A DNA stretch of 64,000 bases from Salegentibacter sp. R32. Lineage in GTDB: Bacteria > Bacteroidota > Bacteroidia > Flavobacteriales > Flavobacteriaceae. A program made the translations under genes and the position numbers. Location of the stretch: assembly GCF_008692195.1 (NCBI RefSeq), contig NZ_RXOM01000044.1:1-64000 (forward strand), written 5' to 3'. Within the stretch, counting starts at the first letter, position 1, and each line of letters starts with the position of its first letter. The notes beneath the pieces are model-generated. The model ran no database searches. It was not told the origin of the DNA and worked only from the letters and a program-made list of their open reading frames with translations. Below, one piece after another: positions 17,447-26,556 of the stretch.

Positions 17447-18605
17447 TTTCGGTAATTTTTATCTCCTGTCCTTCTCTAATGCTTCTTGCTCCTTCAATAA
17501 TAATAGTTTCTCCGGCTTTTAAACCTTTGGTGATTTCTATTTTATTATCGTAGTTAAGTCCGGTTTCTACTACTTGTCTTTGTGCGACTCCCAAAGAGTC
17601 ATTTTCTTTATTTACTAAATAAGCGACATACTCATTATTGGCATTTTCCTGTAAAATGTTCTGCGGAATTACAATCGCATTTTTAGAGGTATAATCGTTT
17701 AATTTAATGGTAGCAATAAGATTAGGTTTTATAGCTCCATTTTCGTTAGGAACGGAAACTTTTACTTGGAAGCTTCTGTTGTTAGGGTTAATGAAATTAG
17801 AAACTTGCTCTATATCTCCTTCAAATTCTTTTCCGATGGAAGGTAACTCGATGAGAACTTCGGTGCCTTTGTCAATTTTTCCTAAATAATTTTCAGGGAC
17901 TTCGGCAGTCACGTACATTTCATCTAAATTAACCAACCTGAACAATTGGTTTTGTCCCGGGTTAACCACTTGACCTTCGTCGGTGATTACTTCATCAATA
18001 GTTCCGCTAAAAGGAGCGCGAACAATGGTTTTGGAGAGTTGTGTTTGCAATTGGTTCACCGCGTTTTGTTGCGCTTCAAAATTGGTTTTGGATTCTAAAT
18101 ATTGAATTTCTGAACCAATATTTTGATTCCATAAACGCTCTTGTCTTTCGTAAGTGGTTTTCGCCAAAGAAAGTTGGGTTTTAGCTTGTGCCAACTGACT
18201 AGAAAGCCCGCCATCATCAATTTTTGCTAATTGCTGACCTTTTCTTACTTCTTGGCCTTCTTTTACGTAGATATCGGTTAAAATCCCGTTGAATTCAGGA
18301 TAGATGATAATATTTTGGTCGGTTTCCACATCACCCTGTATTTCTACATAATGTTTAAAAATGGTGTCTTGTAGGGTTTCTACCGTAACCAATGATCTTT
18401 TTTTATTGGTATCTAGTTTTTCGATAGCTGCGTTTAGCTTTTCAATTTCTTCCTGTAAAGCGTTTTGTTCTGTTGTTATTTCAGACTTTTTTGCTCTTAT
18501 TTCTGAAAGGTTTCCGCTTTCAATGACATCATCTACAGATTTTTCTTTTTCTCCACAGGCAATGATGCTCAAGCTGATGAATGTAATGAATAAAAACTTT
18601 TTCAT
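17436..18605 (-). CDS. RND efflux periplasmic adaptor (HlyD/MFP family), lipoprotein
   Basis: Periplasmic adaptor of 389 residues linking the RND pump to the TolC-like exit duct. The lipobox ISLSIIAC places a lipidated Cys at about 17. A heptad-rich helical stretch follows (about 30-70). The split lipoyl domain has GILTDIYVKEGQEVRKGQ in its first half and IVRAPFSGTIDEVITDEGQV in its second, with a coiled-coil hairpin between them. The beta-barrel and membrane-proximal domains lie at 225-380. The early second coiled coil upstream of the lipoyl domain is unusual. It starts 1 nt after tolC ends and overlaps the pump gene, so the three are translationally coupled. Confidence 0.92.
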   Translation of the reverse strand: MKKFLFITFISLSIIACGEKEKSVDDVIESGNLSEIRAKKSEITTEQNALQEEIEKLNAAIEKLDTNKKRSLVTVETLQDTIFKHYVEIQGDVETDQNIIIYPEFNGILTDIYVKEGQEVRKGQQLAKIDDGGLSSQLAQAKTQLSLAKTTYERQERLWNQNIGSEIQYLESKTNFEAQQNAVNQLQTQLSKTIVRAPFSGTIDEVITDEGQVVNPGQNQLFRLVNLDEMYVTAEVPENYLGKIDKGTEVLIELPSIGKEFEGDIEQVSNFINPNNRSFQVKVSVPNENGAIKPNLIATIKLNDYTSKNAIVIPQNILQENANNEYVAYLVNKENDSLGVAQRQVVETGLNYDNKIEITKGLKAGETIIIEGARSIREGQEIKITENEQ

Positions 18606-18606
18606 A

Positions 18607-19983
18607 TTATTTTTCGGTATTGGTAAAGTTAAGGTTGGGTGTGTTTAATACAGATTCTAGTTCTGCTTTGGTATTGAGAACTTCTAACATCGATTGTAAT
18701 AATTCTTGTTGGGCATCGTAAAGTTGAGTTTGCGCTTGTCTTAACTCAAAACTAGTAGCAATTCCTTCAGAAAATTTAATTTGATTTTTATTTTCAATAC
18801 GCTCGGCCAAGGCTAAGTTTTGTTCAGCAGTTTGATATTTTTCAATAGCATATTGATAATTGTTTTTTGCTCTTGTAATTCCTAATCTAATCTGCTCTTT
18901 AGATTGTTCAAATTGAGTTTGCGCTTGGTCTAAAGCTATTCTGGCTTGAGCGGTTTGAGCACTTCTTTTTAAAGAACTGAAAATAGGAATGTTTAAACTC
19001 ACGCCCCAGATGGACGATTGAAACCACTGTTGGTTATCGTTTAAAAAAGTGAATTTTTCACTGTTTCCGGTAGTTCCGTAATTAATAAAGGTACTTAACC
19101 GAGGAAGCGCTTTTGCCTTTTCTAAGTTAAGCTCGTGTTCCCGTTGTTCTATTTGAACTTGCGCTAATTGATAGTCTAGATTTTCTTCAATACTGGCGTC
19201 AGTATTCATTAAAGTAAGGCTAATATTCTCTTCGGTTAAACCTTTTAAAGTATCCATTAAGTTTACTTGTTTTTCTAAAGGAATCCCTAGCGTAAGTTTT
19301 AAAGCATCAGTAGCTATTTCTACTAATCTTTTTGCATTGTTTAATTCATTACTAACTTGAAGAAAAGTAATTTGTAATTGCTCTACACTTTCCTCTTCTT
19401 GAAGTCCGTTTTCGAAAATTTTCCGGGTTTCTTCAAGGTTATCTTCCAAGTTATCTTTATTGTTCTGTAAAACATCTACACTTTCTTTGGCAAGAAGAAC
19501 ATTGCCGTAAGCATCAATTACATCTTGCCTAATTTCCAAAGCTGTTTTCTTAGCTGAAGTTTTTGTGTATTTCTCAAAAGTTTTTGCTGCGCGGACGGCT
19601 ACAATGTATGAACCGTCAAATAGTAATTGGTTAGCTGTGGCGGTAGCTGTCATGTTTTGTTTTGTACCAAATTGCACAGGAATAAATGTTCCCGGTGCTT
19701 GTCCCACAATTTCGCCGGGCAATAATTGCACCGGTCTTTTAATATTGTTTTGATAATCTACAGCAGCACTAATTTGTGGTAGACCATCTGCAGTAGTTTC
19801 CCATTTTTGCTTTGCCGCTGCTGCAATGTCCCGTTTTGCATTGATAGCGGTATAACTACTATCCAACGCAAAATTGATGGCTTCCTGCAGAGTGAAGTTA
19901 TAGGTGTCTGGCGGGGTGGAAAGCTCCTGAGCGTTTGCCCAACAACTTATCATTACCAATAAACCACTAAGAAATATTCTCAT
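18607..19983 (-). CDS. TolC family outer-membrane efflux protein
   Basis: Outer-membrane channel-tunnel subunit of 458 residues. The signal peptide MRIFLSGLLVMISCWANAQ is followed by YNFTLQEAINFALDSSYT, the typical start of the first OEP repeat. Two long helical repeats follow, and the second ends in EGIATSFELRQAQTQLYDAQ, a classical TolC/OEP motif. Its ATG overlaps the tetR stop (ATGA), so it is the second gene of the operon and under the same control. Confidence 0.93.
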   Translation of the reverse strand: MRIFLSGLLVMISCWANAQELSTPPDTYNFTLQEAINFALDSSYTAINAKRDIAAAAKQKWETTADGLPQISAAVDYQNNIKRPVQLLPGEIVGQAPGTFIPVQFGTKQNMTATATANQLLFDGSYIVAVRAAKTFEKYTKTSAKKTALEIRQDVIDAYGNVLLAKESVDVLQNNKDNLEDNLEETRKIFENGLQEEESVEQLQITFLQVSNELNNAKRLVEIATDALKLTLGIPLEKQVNLMDTLKGLTEENISLTLMNTDASIEENLDYQLAQVQIEQREHELNLEKAKALPRLSTFINYGTTGNSEKFTFLNDNQQWFQSSIWGVSLNIPIFSSLKRSAQTAQARIALDQAQTQFEQSKEQIRLGITRAKNNYQYAIEKYQTAEQNLALAERIENKNQIKFSEGIATSFELRQAQTQLYDAQQELLQSMLEVLNTKAELESVLNTPNLNFTNTEK

Positions 19984-20585
19984 ATCGATTTTTTGTGTTT
20001 TAAACTGTTGATGTGTTTTAAGCCTTTTTCAGAGACAATTGCCCTAAAGTGGTATTCTAAAAAGTGTTTAATTAAAAAAGGGATGGTGTAATTTTCCATT
20101 GAGAAAAAGTCACTGTTTTTTATGCCTTCCAATGTCATAAAGTAGAAATTAAGTACCAATTTAATTTCGATGTCATCTCTATAAAAACCTTCTTCAATTC
20201 CTCTGGTTAAGTTTTTGGTCAAACATTTTTCGGTATGTTCAATTTTTTTCTCACGAAGTCTATCATCTATTTCTGGGTAATACTTGTAAAGTTGAAATTG
20301 AGTTGAAGTATTTTCTTCCTTTAATTTGTTTAGTATAAATTCATGAATGTATAGCTGCTCATCAATCGGATTGTGATTTTCGGCAACGATCTCATCAATA
20401 CTTGTGGTGATTTCTTGAAACAATTGCATTGCACAAGCTTCTACTAATTTTTCTTTATTGGAAAAATGACTATAAATAGTTTTTTTAGAAATGCTCAATT
20501 TATCGGCAATATCATCCATCGTAACGCTTTTAAACCCAAGGCTTAAAAACATGTCTGTTGCGGTATCTAAAATTTTTTCTTTCAT
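19980..20585 (-). CDS. TetR/AcrR family transcriptional regulator
   Basis: Local repressor of 201 residues. The N-terminal helix-turn-helix domain has ILDTATDMFLSLGFKSVTMD, then IADKLSISKKTIYSHFSNKE, the canonical TetR DNA-binding signature. The C-terminal 140 residues form the ligand and dimer domain, with no recognisable ligand motif. The frame is open to a TTG at 20597, but a TATTTTTG -7 box overlaps those codons, so the ATG at 20585 is chosen. It is first gene of the efflux operon. A 28-bp palindrome overlapping its promoter is the likely operator, implying autoregulation. Confidence 0.93.
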   Translation of the reverse strand: MKEKILDTATDMFLSLGFKSVTMDDIADKLSISKKTIYSHFSNKEKLVEACAMQLFQEITTSIDEIVAENHNPIDEQLYIHEFILNKLKEENTSTQFQLYKYYPEIDDRLREKKIEHTEKCLTKNLTRGIEEGFYRDDIEIKLVLNFYFMTLEGIKNSDFFSMENYTIPFLIKHFLEYHFRAIVSEKGLKHINSLKHKKSI

Positions 20586-20594
20586 ATTTCGGCG

Positions 20595-20625
20595 CAAAAA
20601 TAGTTAGGAAACTTTTAATACCAAA
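20595..20625 (-). promoter_or_regulatory. Promoter of the tetR-efflux operon
   Basis: Minus-strand TTTG (20625-20622), 19-nt spacer, TATTTTTG (20602-20595). Both elements match the Bacteroidota consensus exactly, with the preferred spacing. The -7 box ends 9 nt before the tetR ATG. Confidence 0.8.
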
Positions 20626-20634
20626 AAAGTTTCC
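20607..20634. promoter_or_regulatory. Palindromic operator over the tetR promoter
   Basis: Perfect inverted repeat GGAAACTTTT / AAAAGTTTCC, 10-bp arms and an 8-bp spacer, covering the -33 element and most of the spacer of the tetR promoter. A further half-site-like GAAGTTTCA follows. Position and symmetry fit a TetR-family operator. Confidence 0.78.
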
Positions 20635-20721
20635 GAAGTTTCATGTTAATTTTTTATTAAATATTTATAGGGGCTTAATTTTTCTGTAATTATGGTATTT
20701 TAGCTGAAAATTTTTCGACCT

Positions 20722-21696
20722 ATGAATGATCTTTCTTTCTATAGAAATGCGTTTTTAAATCATCTTCAAAAAGAATCTACTGTTGAAGAACCAAAGAATT
20801 TATACGAACCTATTTCTTATATCCTAAATTTAGGAGGAAAAAGATTACGCCCCACTTTAGTGTTGATTGCTGCGGAAGCTTTTGGCGTTACTTACGAAAA
20901 AGCCTTGGATGCAGCACTGGCCATTGAAGTTTTTCATAATTTCTCTTTGGTGCACGACGATATTATGGACGATGCTCCTTTACGAAGAGGAAAAGCAACC
21001 GTGCATGAAAAATGGGATGTCAATACCGGGATTTTATCTGGTGACGCTATGTTGATTAAGGCTTATCAGCTTTTTGAAAATTACGAAGGAGAACAATTTA
21101 AAGAACTTGCCAAACTTTTTAGCAGAACCGCGATTGAAGTTTGTGAAGGTCAGCAGTACGATATTGACTTTGAAACCCGAGACGATGTGACCGTTGAAGA
21201 ATATTTAAAAATGATTGAATATAAAACAGCGGTTTTAGTAGGCGCTGCTTTAGAAATGGGAGCCATTGTGGCGAATGCGCCTAAAAAGGAACAAGAGCAA
21301 ATTTATAACTACGGAAAATTAATAGGAATCGCCTTTCAGCTACAAGACGATTATTTAGATGCTTTTGGAAATCCTGAAACTTTTGGGAAACGAGTAGGCG
21401 GTGATATTATTGAAAACAAAAAAACCTATCTGTATTTACAAGCACTTGAAAAGCTTTCAGTTTCAGATGCAGACCAACTTCGGCACTTATATACCATTAT
21501 CCCTTCAGATGCTGAACAAAAAGTAGAAACCGTTAAGCATTTATTTGAAGAAAGTGGTGCTGCCGATAAAACCCGAGAGGAAATCGTAAAATATACCGAA
21601 GAGGCATTTTTGCTTTTAGAAAAAATCAATATTCAATTACAACAAAAAATGTTACTTAGAGAATTAGGGGAAAGTTTGTTGACACGAACGATTTAG
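20722..21696 (+). CDS. Polyprenyl synthetase (long-chain prenyl diphosphate synthase)
   Basis: Trans-type prenyltransferase condensing isopentenyl diphosphate with allylic diphosphates. The 324-residue protein has GGKRLRPTLVL, the first Asp-rich motif DDIMDD followed by APLRRGKATVH, and the second Asp-rich motif QLQDDYLDAFG with FGKRVGGDI after it. The residues before the first motif (FHNFSLVH) lack a pair of bulky aromatics, which fits a medium- or long-chain product such as the menaquinone side chain, but chain length is not certain. The act operon below needs a quinol, so a role in menaquinone synthesis is plausible. A near-consensus TATTTTAG box lies at 20696-20703. Confidence 0.93.
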   Translation: MNDLSFYRNAFLNHLQKESTVEEPKNLYEPISYILNLGGKRLRPTLVLIAAEAFGVTYEKALDAALAIEVFHNFSLVHDDIMDDAPLRRGKATVHEKWDVNTGILSGDAMLIKAYQLFENYEGEQFKELAKLFSRTAIEVCEGQQYDIDFETRDDVTVEEYLKMIEYKTAVLVGAALEMGAIVANAPKKEQEQIYNYGKLIGIAFQLQDDYLDAFGNPETFGKRVGGDIIENKKTYLYLQALEKLSVSDADQLRHLYTIIPSDAEQKVETVKHLFEESGAADKTREEIVKYTEEAFLLLEKINIQLQQKMLLRELGESLLTRTI

Positions 21697-21708
21697 GCAA
21701 TCGATTGC
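21697..21708. repeat. 12-bp perfect palindrome
   Basis: GCAATCGATTGC starts at the base after the prenyl synthase stop codon. It has no T-tract, so it is not a typical terminator. It could be a protein-binding site upstream of sucA. Confidence 0.4.
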
Positions 21709-21812
21709 AAAGGATTTGTTAAATTTAACGTAATTTTCAGACTATAGATAAAAATATCACTTGCTATAGCAGAAATTTATAATTTATTTCAAGCTATATC
21801 TTGTAAAAATTG

Positions 21813-21820
21813 TATTTTTG
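21813..21820 (+). promoter_or_regulatory. -7 promoter box of sucA (TATTTTTG)
   Basis: Perfect TAnnTTTG, 37 nt before the sucA ATG, in a 161-bp intergenic region. The -33 candidate (TTTC near 21787) is weak. Confidence 0.5.
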
Positions 21821-21857
21821 ACATTGTTTTAAAAACATAAGTGTATTTTCCTATTTT

Positions 21858-24620
21858 ATGGATCAATTTTCATTTCTAAACGCGGCACCCACCGCTTACT
21901 TTGCAGAACTTTACGACCAATATTTACAATTTCCTGATAGTGTAGAACCTAGTTGGAGAGCCTTTTTTCAAGGTTTTGATTTTGGGAAAGAAGCAGCAAT
22001 CGATGGCGAGCAGGCAATAGCCTCTGAAGAAGGAGCTGTAGTAAATATTCCTGAGAATGTAAAGAAAGAGTTTCAGGTAGTGCAATTAATCGATGGTTAT
22101 AGAACCAGAGGTCACCTATTCACCAAAACCAATCCTGTAAGGGAAAGGCGAAAATATACCCCAACCTTAGATGTTGAAAATTTTGGGCTTTCTCAAGACG
22201 ATTTAGATACCGAATTTTCTGCTGGGGAAATTTTAGGAATAGGAACCACTTCTTTAAAAAATATCATTCAACACCTTAAAAAGATTTATTGTGAATCTAT
22301 TGGTATTGAATACATGTATATTAGAAAACCGGAAGAAATTCAATGGATTCAAAAAAGATTGAATGTTAATGAAAACCATCCGGAATTTCCTGCAGACCAA
22401 AAAAAGCATATTCTTAAGAAGCTAAACGAAGCGGTTTCTTTTGAAAATTTCTTACATAGAAAATATGTTGGGCAAAAGCGTTTCTCTTTAGAAGGGAACG
22501 AGAGTTTAATTCCGGCATTAGATGCTTTAATTGAAGCAGCAGCTGAAAAAGATGTAAAAGAATTTGTGATGGGTATGGCGCATAGAGGGCGTTTAAATAC
22601 CTTGACCAATATTTTTGGGAAAAGTGCAGAATATATCTTTAGCGAATTTGATGGTAAAGATTATGAACAAGAAATATTCGATGGTGATGTGAAATATCAC
22701 TTAGGTTGGACTTCTTGTCGCACTACAGATAGTGGTAAAGAAATTAACCTGAATATTGCTCCCAATCCTTCTCATTTAGAAACCGTAGGGCCTGTAGTGC
22801 AAGGTATTGCGCGAGCAAAACAAGATGGTCATTATTTAGGTTCGCCAAAAAATGTACTTCCAATTATAGTTCATGGGGATGCCGCGATTGCTGCGCAAGG
22901 AGTGGTTTACGAGACTGTTCAAATGTCGCAATTAGAAGGTTATCGCACTGAAGGAACTATTCATATTGTGGTGAACAATCAGATTGGATTTACCACTAAC
23001 TATCTTGATGGTAGGTCTTCTACTTACTGTACCGATGTTGGTAAAGTGACCCTTTCGCCGGTATTGCATGTTAATGCAGATGATGTAGAAGCAGTAGTCC
23101 ACGCGATGCTTTTTGCCCTCGATTTTAGAATGGAATTTGGCAGGGACGTATTTATCGATTTATTAGGCTATAGAAAGTATGGTCATAATGAAGGTGACGA
23201 ACCACGATTTACACAGCCAAAACTTTATAAAGCCATAGCAAAGCATGATAACCCAAGAGATATCTATGCTGAAATATTGTTGAAAGATGGAGTTATCGAT
23301 AAAGGCTATGTTGAAAAACTAGAAGAAGATTACAAGAAAAAATTAGAAGAAGACTTAGAAAGTTCACGTAAAGAAGAAACGACACAGATTTTCCCCATCA
23401 TGCAAGATGAATGGGAAGGCTTTTCTTACGGAACTGAAAGTGATATGATGGAAACCGTCAATACGGGAGTAGATCTAGATGAATTAACCGAGGTCGCTGA
23501 AAAAATTACTCAGCTACCGGAAGACAAAAAGTTCCTTAAGAAAGTTAAAAAGCTTATCAACTTACGTCATGAAATGTATTTTGATAAAAATAAACTTGAT
23601 TGGGGAATGGGAGAACTTCTTGCTTATGGAACACTTCTTAAAGAAGGCCATAATGTAAGAATGACCGGGCAAGATTCTGAACGTGGTACATTCTCTCACC
23701 GTCACGCTGTATTGAAAGTAGAAGAAAGTGAAGAAGAAATTGTATTGCATAATCAAATTGCAGAAGAGCAAGGTCATTTGTACATCTACAATTCATTACT
23801 TTCAGAATATGCAGTAGTAGGTTTTGATTATGGTTATGCTATGGCCAATCCGAAAACATTGGCTATTTGGGAAGCACAATTTGGAGACTTTAGTAACGGT
23901 GCCCAAATTATGATTGACCAATATATTTCTGCAGCAGAAGATAAATGGAAGTTGCAAAACGGATTGGTGATGTTTTTACCGCACGGTTATGAAGGACAAG
24001 GGGCAGAACACTCTTCCGCAAGAATGGAAAGATACCTACAACTTTGTGCAAAAGACAATATGTATGTAGCAGATGTAACCACACCGGCAAACTTATTTCA
24101 TTTACTAAGAAGACAGGTAAAAGTAGGATTTAGAAAACCGCTCATTGTTTTTACTCCTAAAAGTTTATTAAGGCATTCCAAGGTAGTTTCTACGAAAGAA
24201 GAATTGGCCAACGGAAGTTTCCAAACCGTAATAGATGATGAAGAAGCCGATACCAGCAAAATTAAAAGTTTGGTTTTCTGTACCGGTAAATTTTATTACG
24301 ACCTTTTAGATAGAAAAGAAAAAGAAGAACGTGATGATGTGGCTTTAGTTAGGTTAGAACAATTGTTCCCAATTCCTACCAGTCGAATTTTAGAAGTCAT
24401 CAAGAAATATGAAAATGCAGACGACTTAGTCTGGGCTCAAGAAGAACCAAGAAATATGGGTGCATATTCTCATTTATTACTTCATTTAAAAGAAATGAGA
24501 GATTTTAGAGTATGTAGCAGGAAGTTCTACGGTTCTCCAGCAGCAGGAAGTGCTGTAAGATTTAAGCGAAGACACGAAAGAGTAATCGATAGTGTGTTCG
24601 ATAAAACAATTAATGACTAA
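21858..24620 (+). CDS. sucA: 2-oxoglutarate dehydrogenase E1 component
   Basis: TPP-dependent decarboxylase of the 2-oxoglutarate dehydrogenase complex in the TCA cycle. The 920-residue protein has the N-terminal E2-binding segment with YDQYLQFPDSVEPSWRAFF. The central HRGRLNTLTNIFGK, LGWTS and IHGDAA-like VHGDAAIAAQGVVYETVQM lead to the TPP/Mg motif GYRTEGTIHIVVNNQIGFTT. The transketolase-like half has GQDSERGTFSHRHAVL and LPHGYEGQGAEHSSARMER, and the end has EEPRNMGAYSHL. All E1o signatures are present at normal length. It is followed 33 bp later by the E2 gene. The E3 lipoamide dehydrogenase gene is not in this window. Confidence 0.97.
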   Translation: MDQFSFLNAAPTAYFAELYDQYLQFPDSVEPSWRAFFQGFDFGKEAAIDGEQAIASEEGAVVNIPENVKKEFQVVQLIDGYRTRGHLFTKTNPVRERRKYTPTLDVENFGLSQDDLDTEFSAGEILGIGTTSLKNIIQHLKKIYCESIGIEYMYIRKPEEIQWIQKRLNVNENHPEFPADQKKHILKKLNEAVSFENFLHRKYVGQKRFSLEGNESLIPALDALIEAAAEKDVKEFVMGMAHRGRLNTLTNIFGKSAEYIFSEFDGKDYEQEIFDGDVKYHLGWTSCRTTDSGKEINLNIAPNPSHLETVGPVVQGIARAKQDGHYLGSPKNVLPIIVHGDAAIAAQGVVYETVQMSQLEGYRTEGTIHIVVNNQIGFTTNYLDGRSSTYCTDVGKVTLSPVLHVNADDVEAVVHAMLFALDFRMEFGRDVFIDLLGYRKYGHNEGDEPRFTQPKLYKAIAKHDNPRDIYAEILLKDGVIDKGYVEKLEEDYKKKLEEDLESSRKEETTQIFPIMQDEWEGFSYGTESDMMETVNTGVDLDELTEVAEKITQLPEDKKFLKKVKKLINLRHEMYFDKNKLDWGMGELLAYGTLLKEGHNVRMTGQDSERGTFSHRHAVLKVEESEEEIVLHNQIAEEQGHLYIYNSLLSEYAVVGFDYGYAMANPKTLAIWEAQFGDFSNGAQIMIDQYISAAEDKWKLQNGLVMFLPHGYEGQGAEHSSARMERYLQLCAKDNMYVADVTTPANLFHLLRRQVKVGFRKPLIVFTPKSLLRHSKVVSTKEELANGSFQTVIDDEEADTSKIKSLVFCTGKFYYDLLDRKEKEERDDVALVRLEQLFPIPTSRILEVIKKYENADDLVWAQEEPRNMGAYSHLLLHLKEMRDFRVCSRKFYGSPAAGSAVRFKRRHERVIDSVFDKTIND

Positions 24621-24653
24621 CTTTAGAAATACGATACCGAAATTATTTAGATT

Positions 24654-25916
24654 ATGGCTTTAGAAATGAAAGTCCCTTCACCAGGGGAATCAATTACAGA
24701 AGTTGAAATAGCAGAATGGCTTGTAGAAGATGGTGATTATGTAGAGAAAGATCAAGCTATTGCAGAAGTAGATAGTGATAAAGCAACGCTAGAACTCCCT
24801 GCAGAAGCAAGCGGAATTATTACTTTGAAAGCAGAAGAAGGTGACGCTGTGCAAGTAGGAGAAGTGGTTTGTTTAATCGATACCGAAGCAGAAAAACCTG
24901 GTGGTGGAGAATCTGCAGAGAAAGAAGAAGCAGAACGACAGGAAGAAGCTGAAGATGATGATAGTGACAAAGCAGATGCAAAGACTGAAAAGCCTTCTAA
25001 ACCTTCTACTCCAGATCAAGAACAGGACGATAAAAATTACGCTACAGGAACTCCTTCTCCGGCAGCTAAGAAAATTTTAGATGAAAAGGAGATAGACGCC
25101 AAAGATGTAAAAGGTACCGGTAAAAATGGTAGAATTACCAAAGAGGATGCCGAAAAAGCCAAACCATCGATGGGATCTCCAGGTAACGGAAACCGTAGCG
25201 AATCCCGCAAAAAAATGTCGATGCTTCGCCGTAAAGTGGCAGAGCGTTTAGTAAGTGCGAAAAACGAAACCGCAATGCTTACTACGTTCAATGAAGCAGA
25301 TATGTCGGCTATTTTTGAACTTAGAAAAAAATACAAAGAAGACTTTAAGTCTAAGCACGATGTAAGTTTAGGGTTTATGTCTTTCTTCACCAAAGCAGTC
25401 ATTCGAGCCTTAGATCAATATCCTGCGGTAAACAGTATGATCGATGGTAAAGAAATGATTACTTACGATTATAAAGATATTAGTATTGCCGTTTCAGGTC
25501 CAAAAGGATTAATGGTGCCGGTAATTAGAAATGCTGAAAACTTAAGCTTTAGAGGAATTGAGTCTGAAGTAAAACGTTTGGCACTTCGAGCTAGGGATGG
25601 TAAAATCACTGTAGATGAAATGACGGGCGGAACCTTTACTATTTCTAACGGAGGGGTTTTCGGTTCAATGCTTTCAACACCAATTATTAATCCCCCACAA
25701 AGTGGTATTTTAGGAATGCACAACATTATTGAGCGTCCCGTGGCGATTGATGGTAAAGTTGAAATTAGACCGATGATGTACTTGGCGCTTTCTTACGATC
25801 ACAGAATTATTGATGGTAAAGAATCGGTAGGTTTCTTAGTAGCCATAAAAGAAGCTTTAGAAAGTCCAGAAGAATTATTAATGGACGGCGACATTAAGAA
25901 AGCCCTAGAATTATAA
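24654..25916 (+). CDS. sucB: Dihydrolipoyllysine-residue succinyltransferase (E2 of 2-oxoglutarate dehydrogenase)
   Basis: Transfers the succinyl group from lipoate to CoA. In the 420 residues, the N-terminal lipoyl domain (1-80) carries the lipoylated Lys in [14 protein letters not shown] long acidic Glu/Asp/Lys linker (80-130) follows. The E3/E1-binding domain includes [20 protein letters not shown] and ends GRITKEDAE. The catalytic domain ends with the active-site [15 protein letters not shown]. Normal length and order. It is co-transcribed with sucA and closed by a strong terminator. Confidence 0.96.
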   Translation: MALEMKVPSPGESITEVEIAEWLVEDGDYVEKDQAIAEVDSDKATLELPAEASGIITLKAEEGDAVQVGEVVCLIDTEAEKPGGGESAEKEEAERQEEAEDDDSDKADAKTEKPSKPSTPDQEQDDKNYATGTPSPAAKKILDEKEIDAKDVKGTGKNGRITKEDAEKAKPSMGSPGNGNRSESRKKMSMLRRKVAERLVSAKNETAMLTTFNEADMSAIFELRKKYKEDFKSKHDVSLGFMSFFTKAVIRALDQYPAVNSMIDGKEMITYDYKDISIAVSGPKGLMVPVIRNAENLSFRGIESEVKRLALRARDGKITVDEMTGGTFTISNGGVFGSMLSTPIINPPQSGILGMHNIIERPVAIDGKVEIRPMMYLALSYDHRIIDGKESVGFLVAIKEALESPEELLMDGDIKKALEL

Positions 25917-25935
25917 AAATAAAACGTATTTCTAT

Positions 25936-25968
25936 AAAAAAGCCTTGATTGAAAAATCAAGGCTTTTT
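25936..25968. terminator. Terminator of sucAB
   Basis: Stem AAAAAGCCTTGATT paired with AATCAAGGCTTTTT and a short loop, about 20 bp after the sucB stop. It has a T-tract on the plus side and an A-tract on the other, so it can also serve the convergent protease gene. Confidence 0.85.
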
Positions 25969-25995
25969 GTGTTTTATCAATTTTAGAGTAACATC

Positions 25996-26433
25996 TTACT
26001 TTAAAAATAAACATTTAGATTTGTAATCAATCACCGCTTTTCCTTTCTTTAAAATATCGGCACCAATAATGCCGTGTACTTTTTCAGCATCATGTTCTGT
26101 TAAAGCTTGGTTTACGTGGCTTAAATCAAAAACCACCAAATCTATTTTTTTCTTTTTCCAATCCTTGATCTCAATACGGTTTTTGGTTGAAACCTGCGTA
26201 AGCATATTGGTAGCTCCTGCTCCTGCAGCTCGAACGTCGCTATCTTCTGCAAAAAGTTTAAAATGTTCTACCACATCTTGACCTACGCACGAACTGGAAG
26301 CTCCGGTGTCTAAAATAAAATTCCCTTCTACGCCATTTATTTCAGCAACCAGCTCTATGTGATTGGTGGCTGTGGTAGTTAATTTAATTCTATGGTAACC
26401 TTTTTCTGTTAAAAATTTTCGCAAGCTCGACAT
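25996..26433 (-). CDS. Retropepsin-like aspartic protease (clan AA)
   Basis: 145 residues. The N-terminal part ends in beta-strands leading to the active-site motif FILDTGASSSCVG, the DTGAS signature of single-domain aspartic proteases. A second strand block (ADILKKGKAVIDYKSKCLFL) follows, with GIIGADIL matching the family's hydrophobic-hydrophobic-Gly-x-D motif. One catalytic Asp per chain implies a homodimer. There is no signal peptide or transmembrane anchor, so it is probably cytoplasmic. Its substrate is unknown. It stands alone between convergent sucB and divergent tatD. Confidence 0.87.
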   Translation of the reverse strand: MSSLRKFLTEKGYHRIKLTTTATNHIELVAEINGVEGNFILDTGASSSCVGQDVVEHFKLFAEDSDVRAAGAGATNMLTQVSTKNRIEIKDWKKKKIDLVVFDLSHVNQALTEHDAEKVHGIIGADILKKGKAVIDYKSKCLFLK

Positions 26434-26447
26434 TCTTCTTTTTTCGG

Positions 26448-26455
26448 CAAAGATA
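26448..26455 (-). promoter_or_regulatory. -7 promoter box (TATCTTTG)
   Basis: Perfect TAnnTTTG on the minus strand, 14 nt upstream of the ATG of the retropepsin-like gene. Confidence 0.5.
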
Positions 26456-26556
26456 GACGAAGAATTTAAATTAGTTTTGCGAAATGAAAAAGCTTTACTT
26501 TCATTGAAAGATCATTAAAAATTTAGCATTTTCAGCAATAATAAATTGAAGCGACC

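Noticed and set aside
24890-25010. Low-complexity acidic repeat in sucB as a possible mobile insertion
   Set aside because: It is the normal flexible linker between lipoyl and binding domains of E2 proteins.
25037-25402. 121-codon open frame antisense to sucB
   Set aside because: No known motif, wholly inside sucB; a shadow of a biased reading frame.
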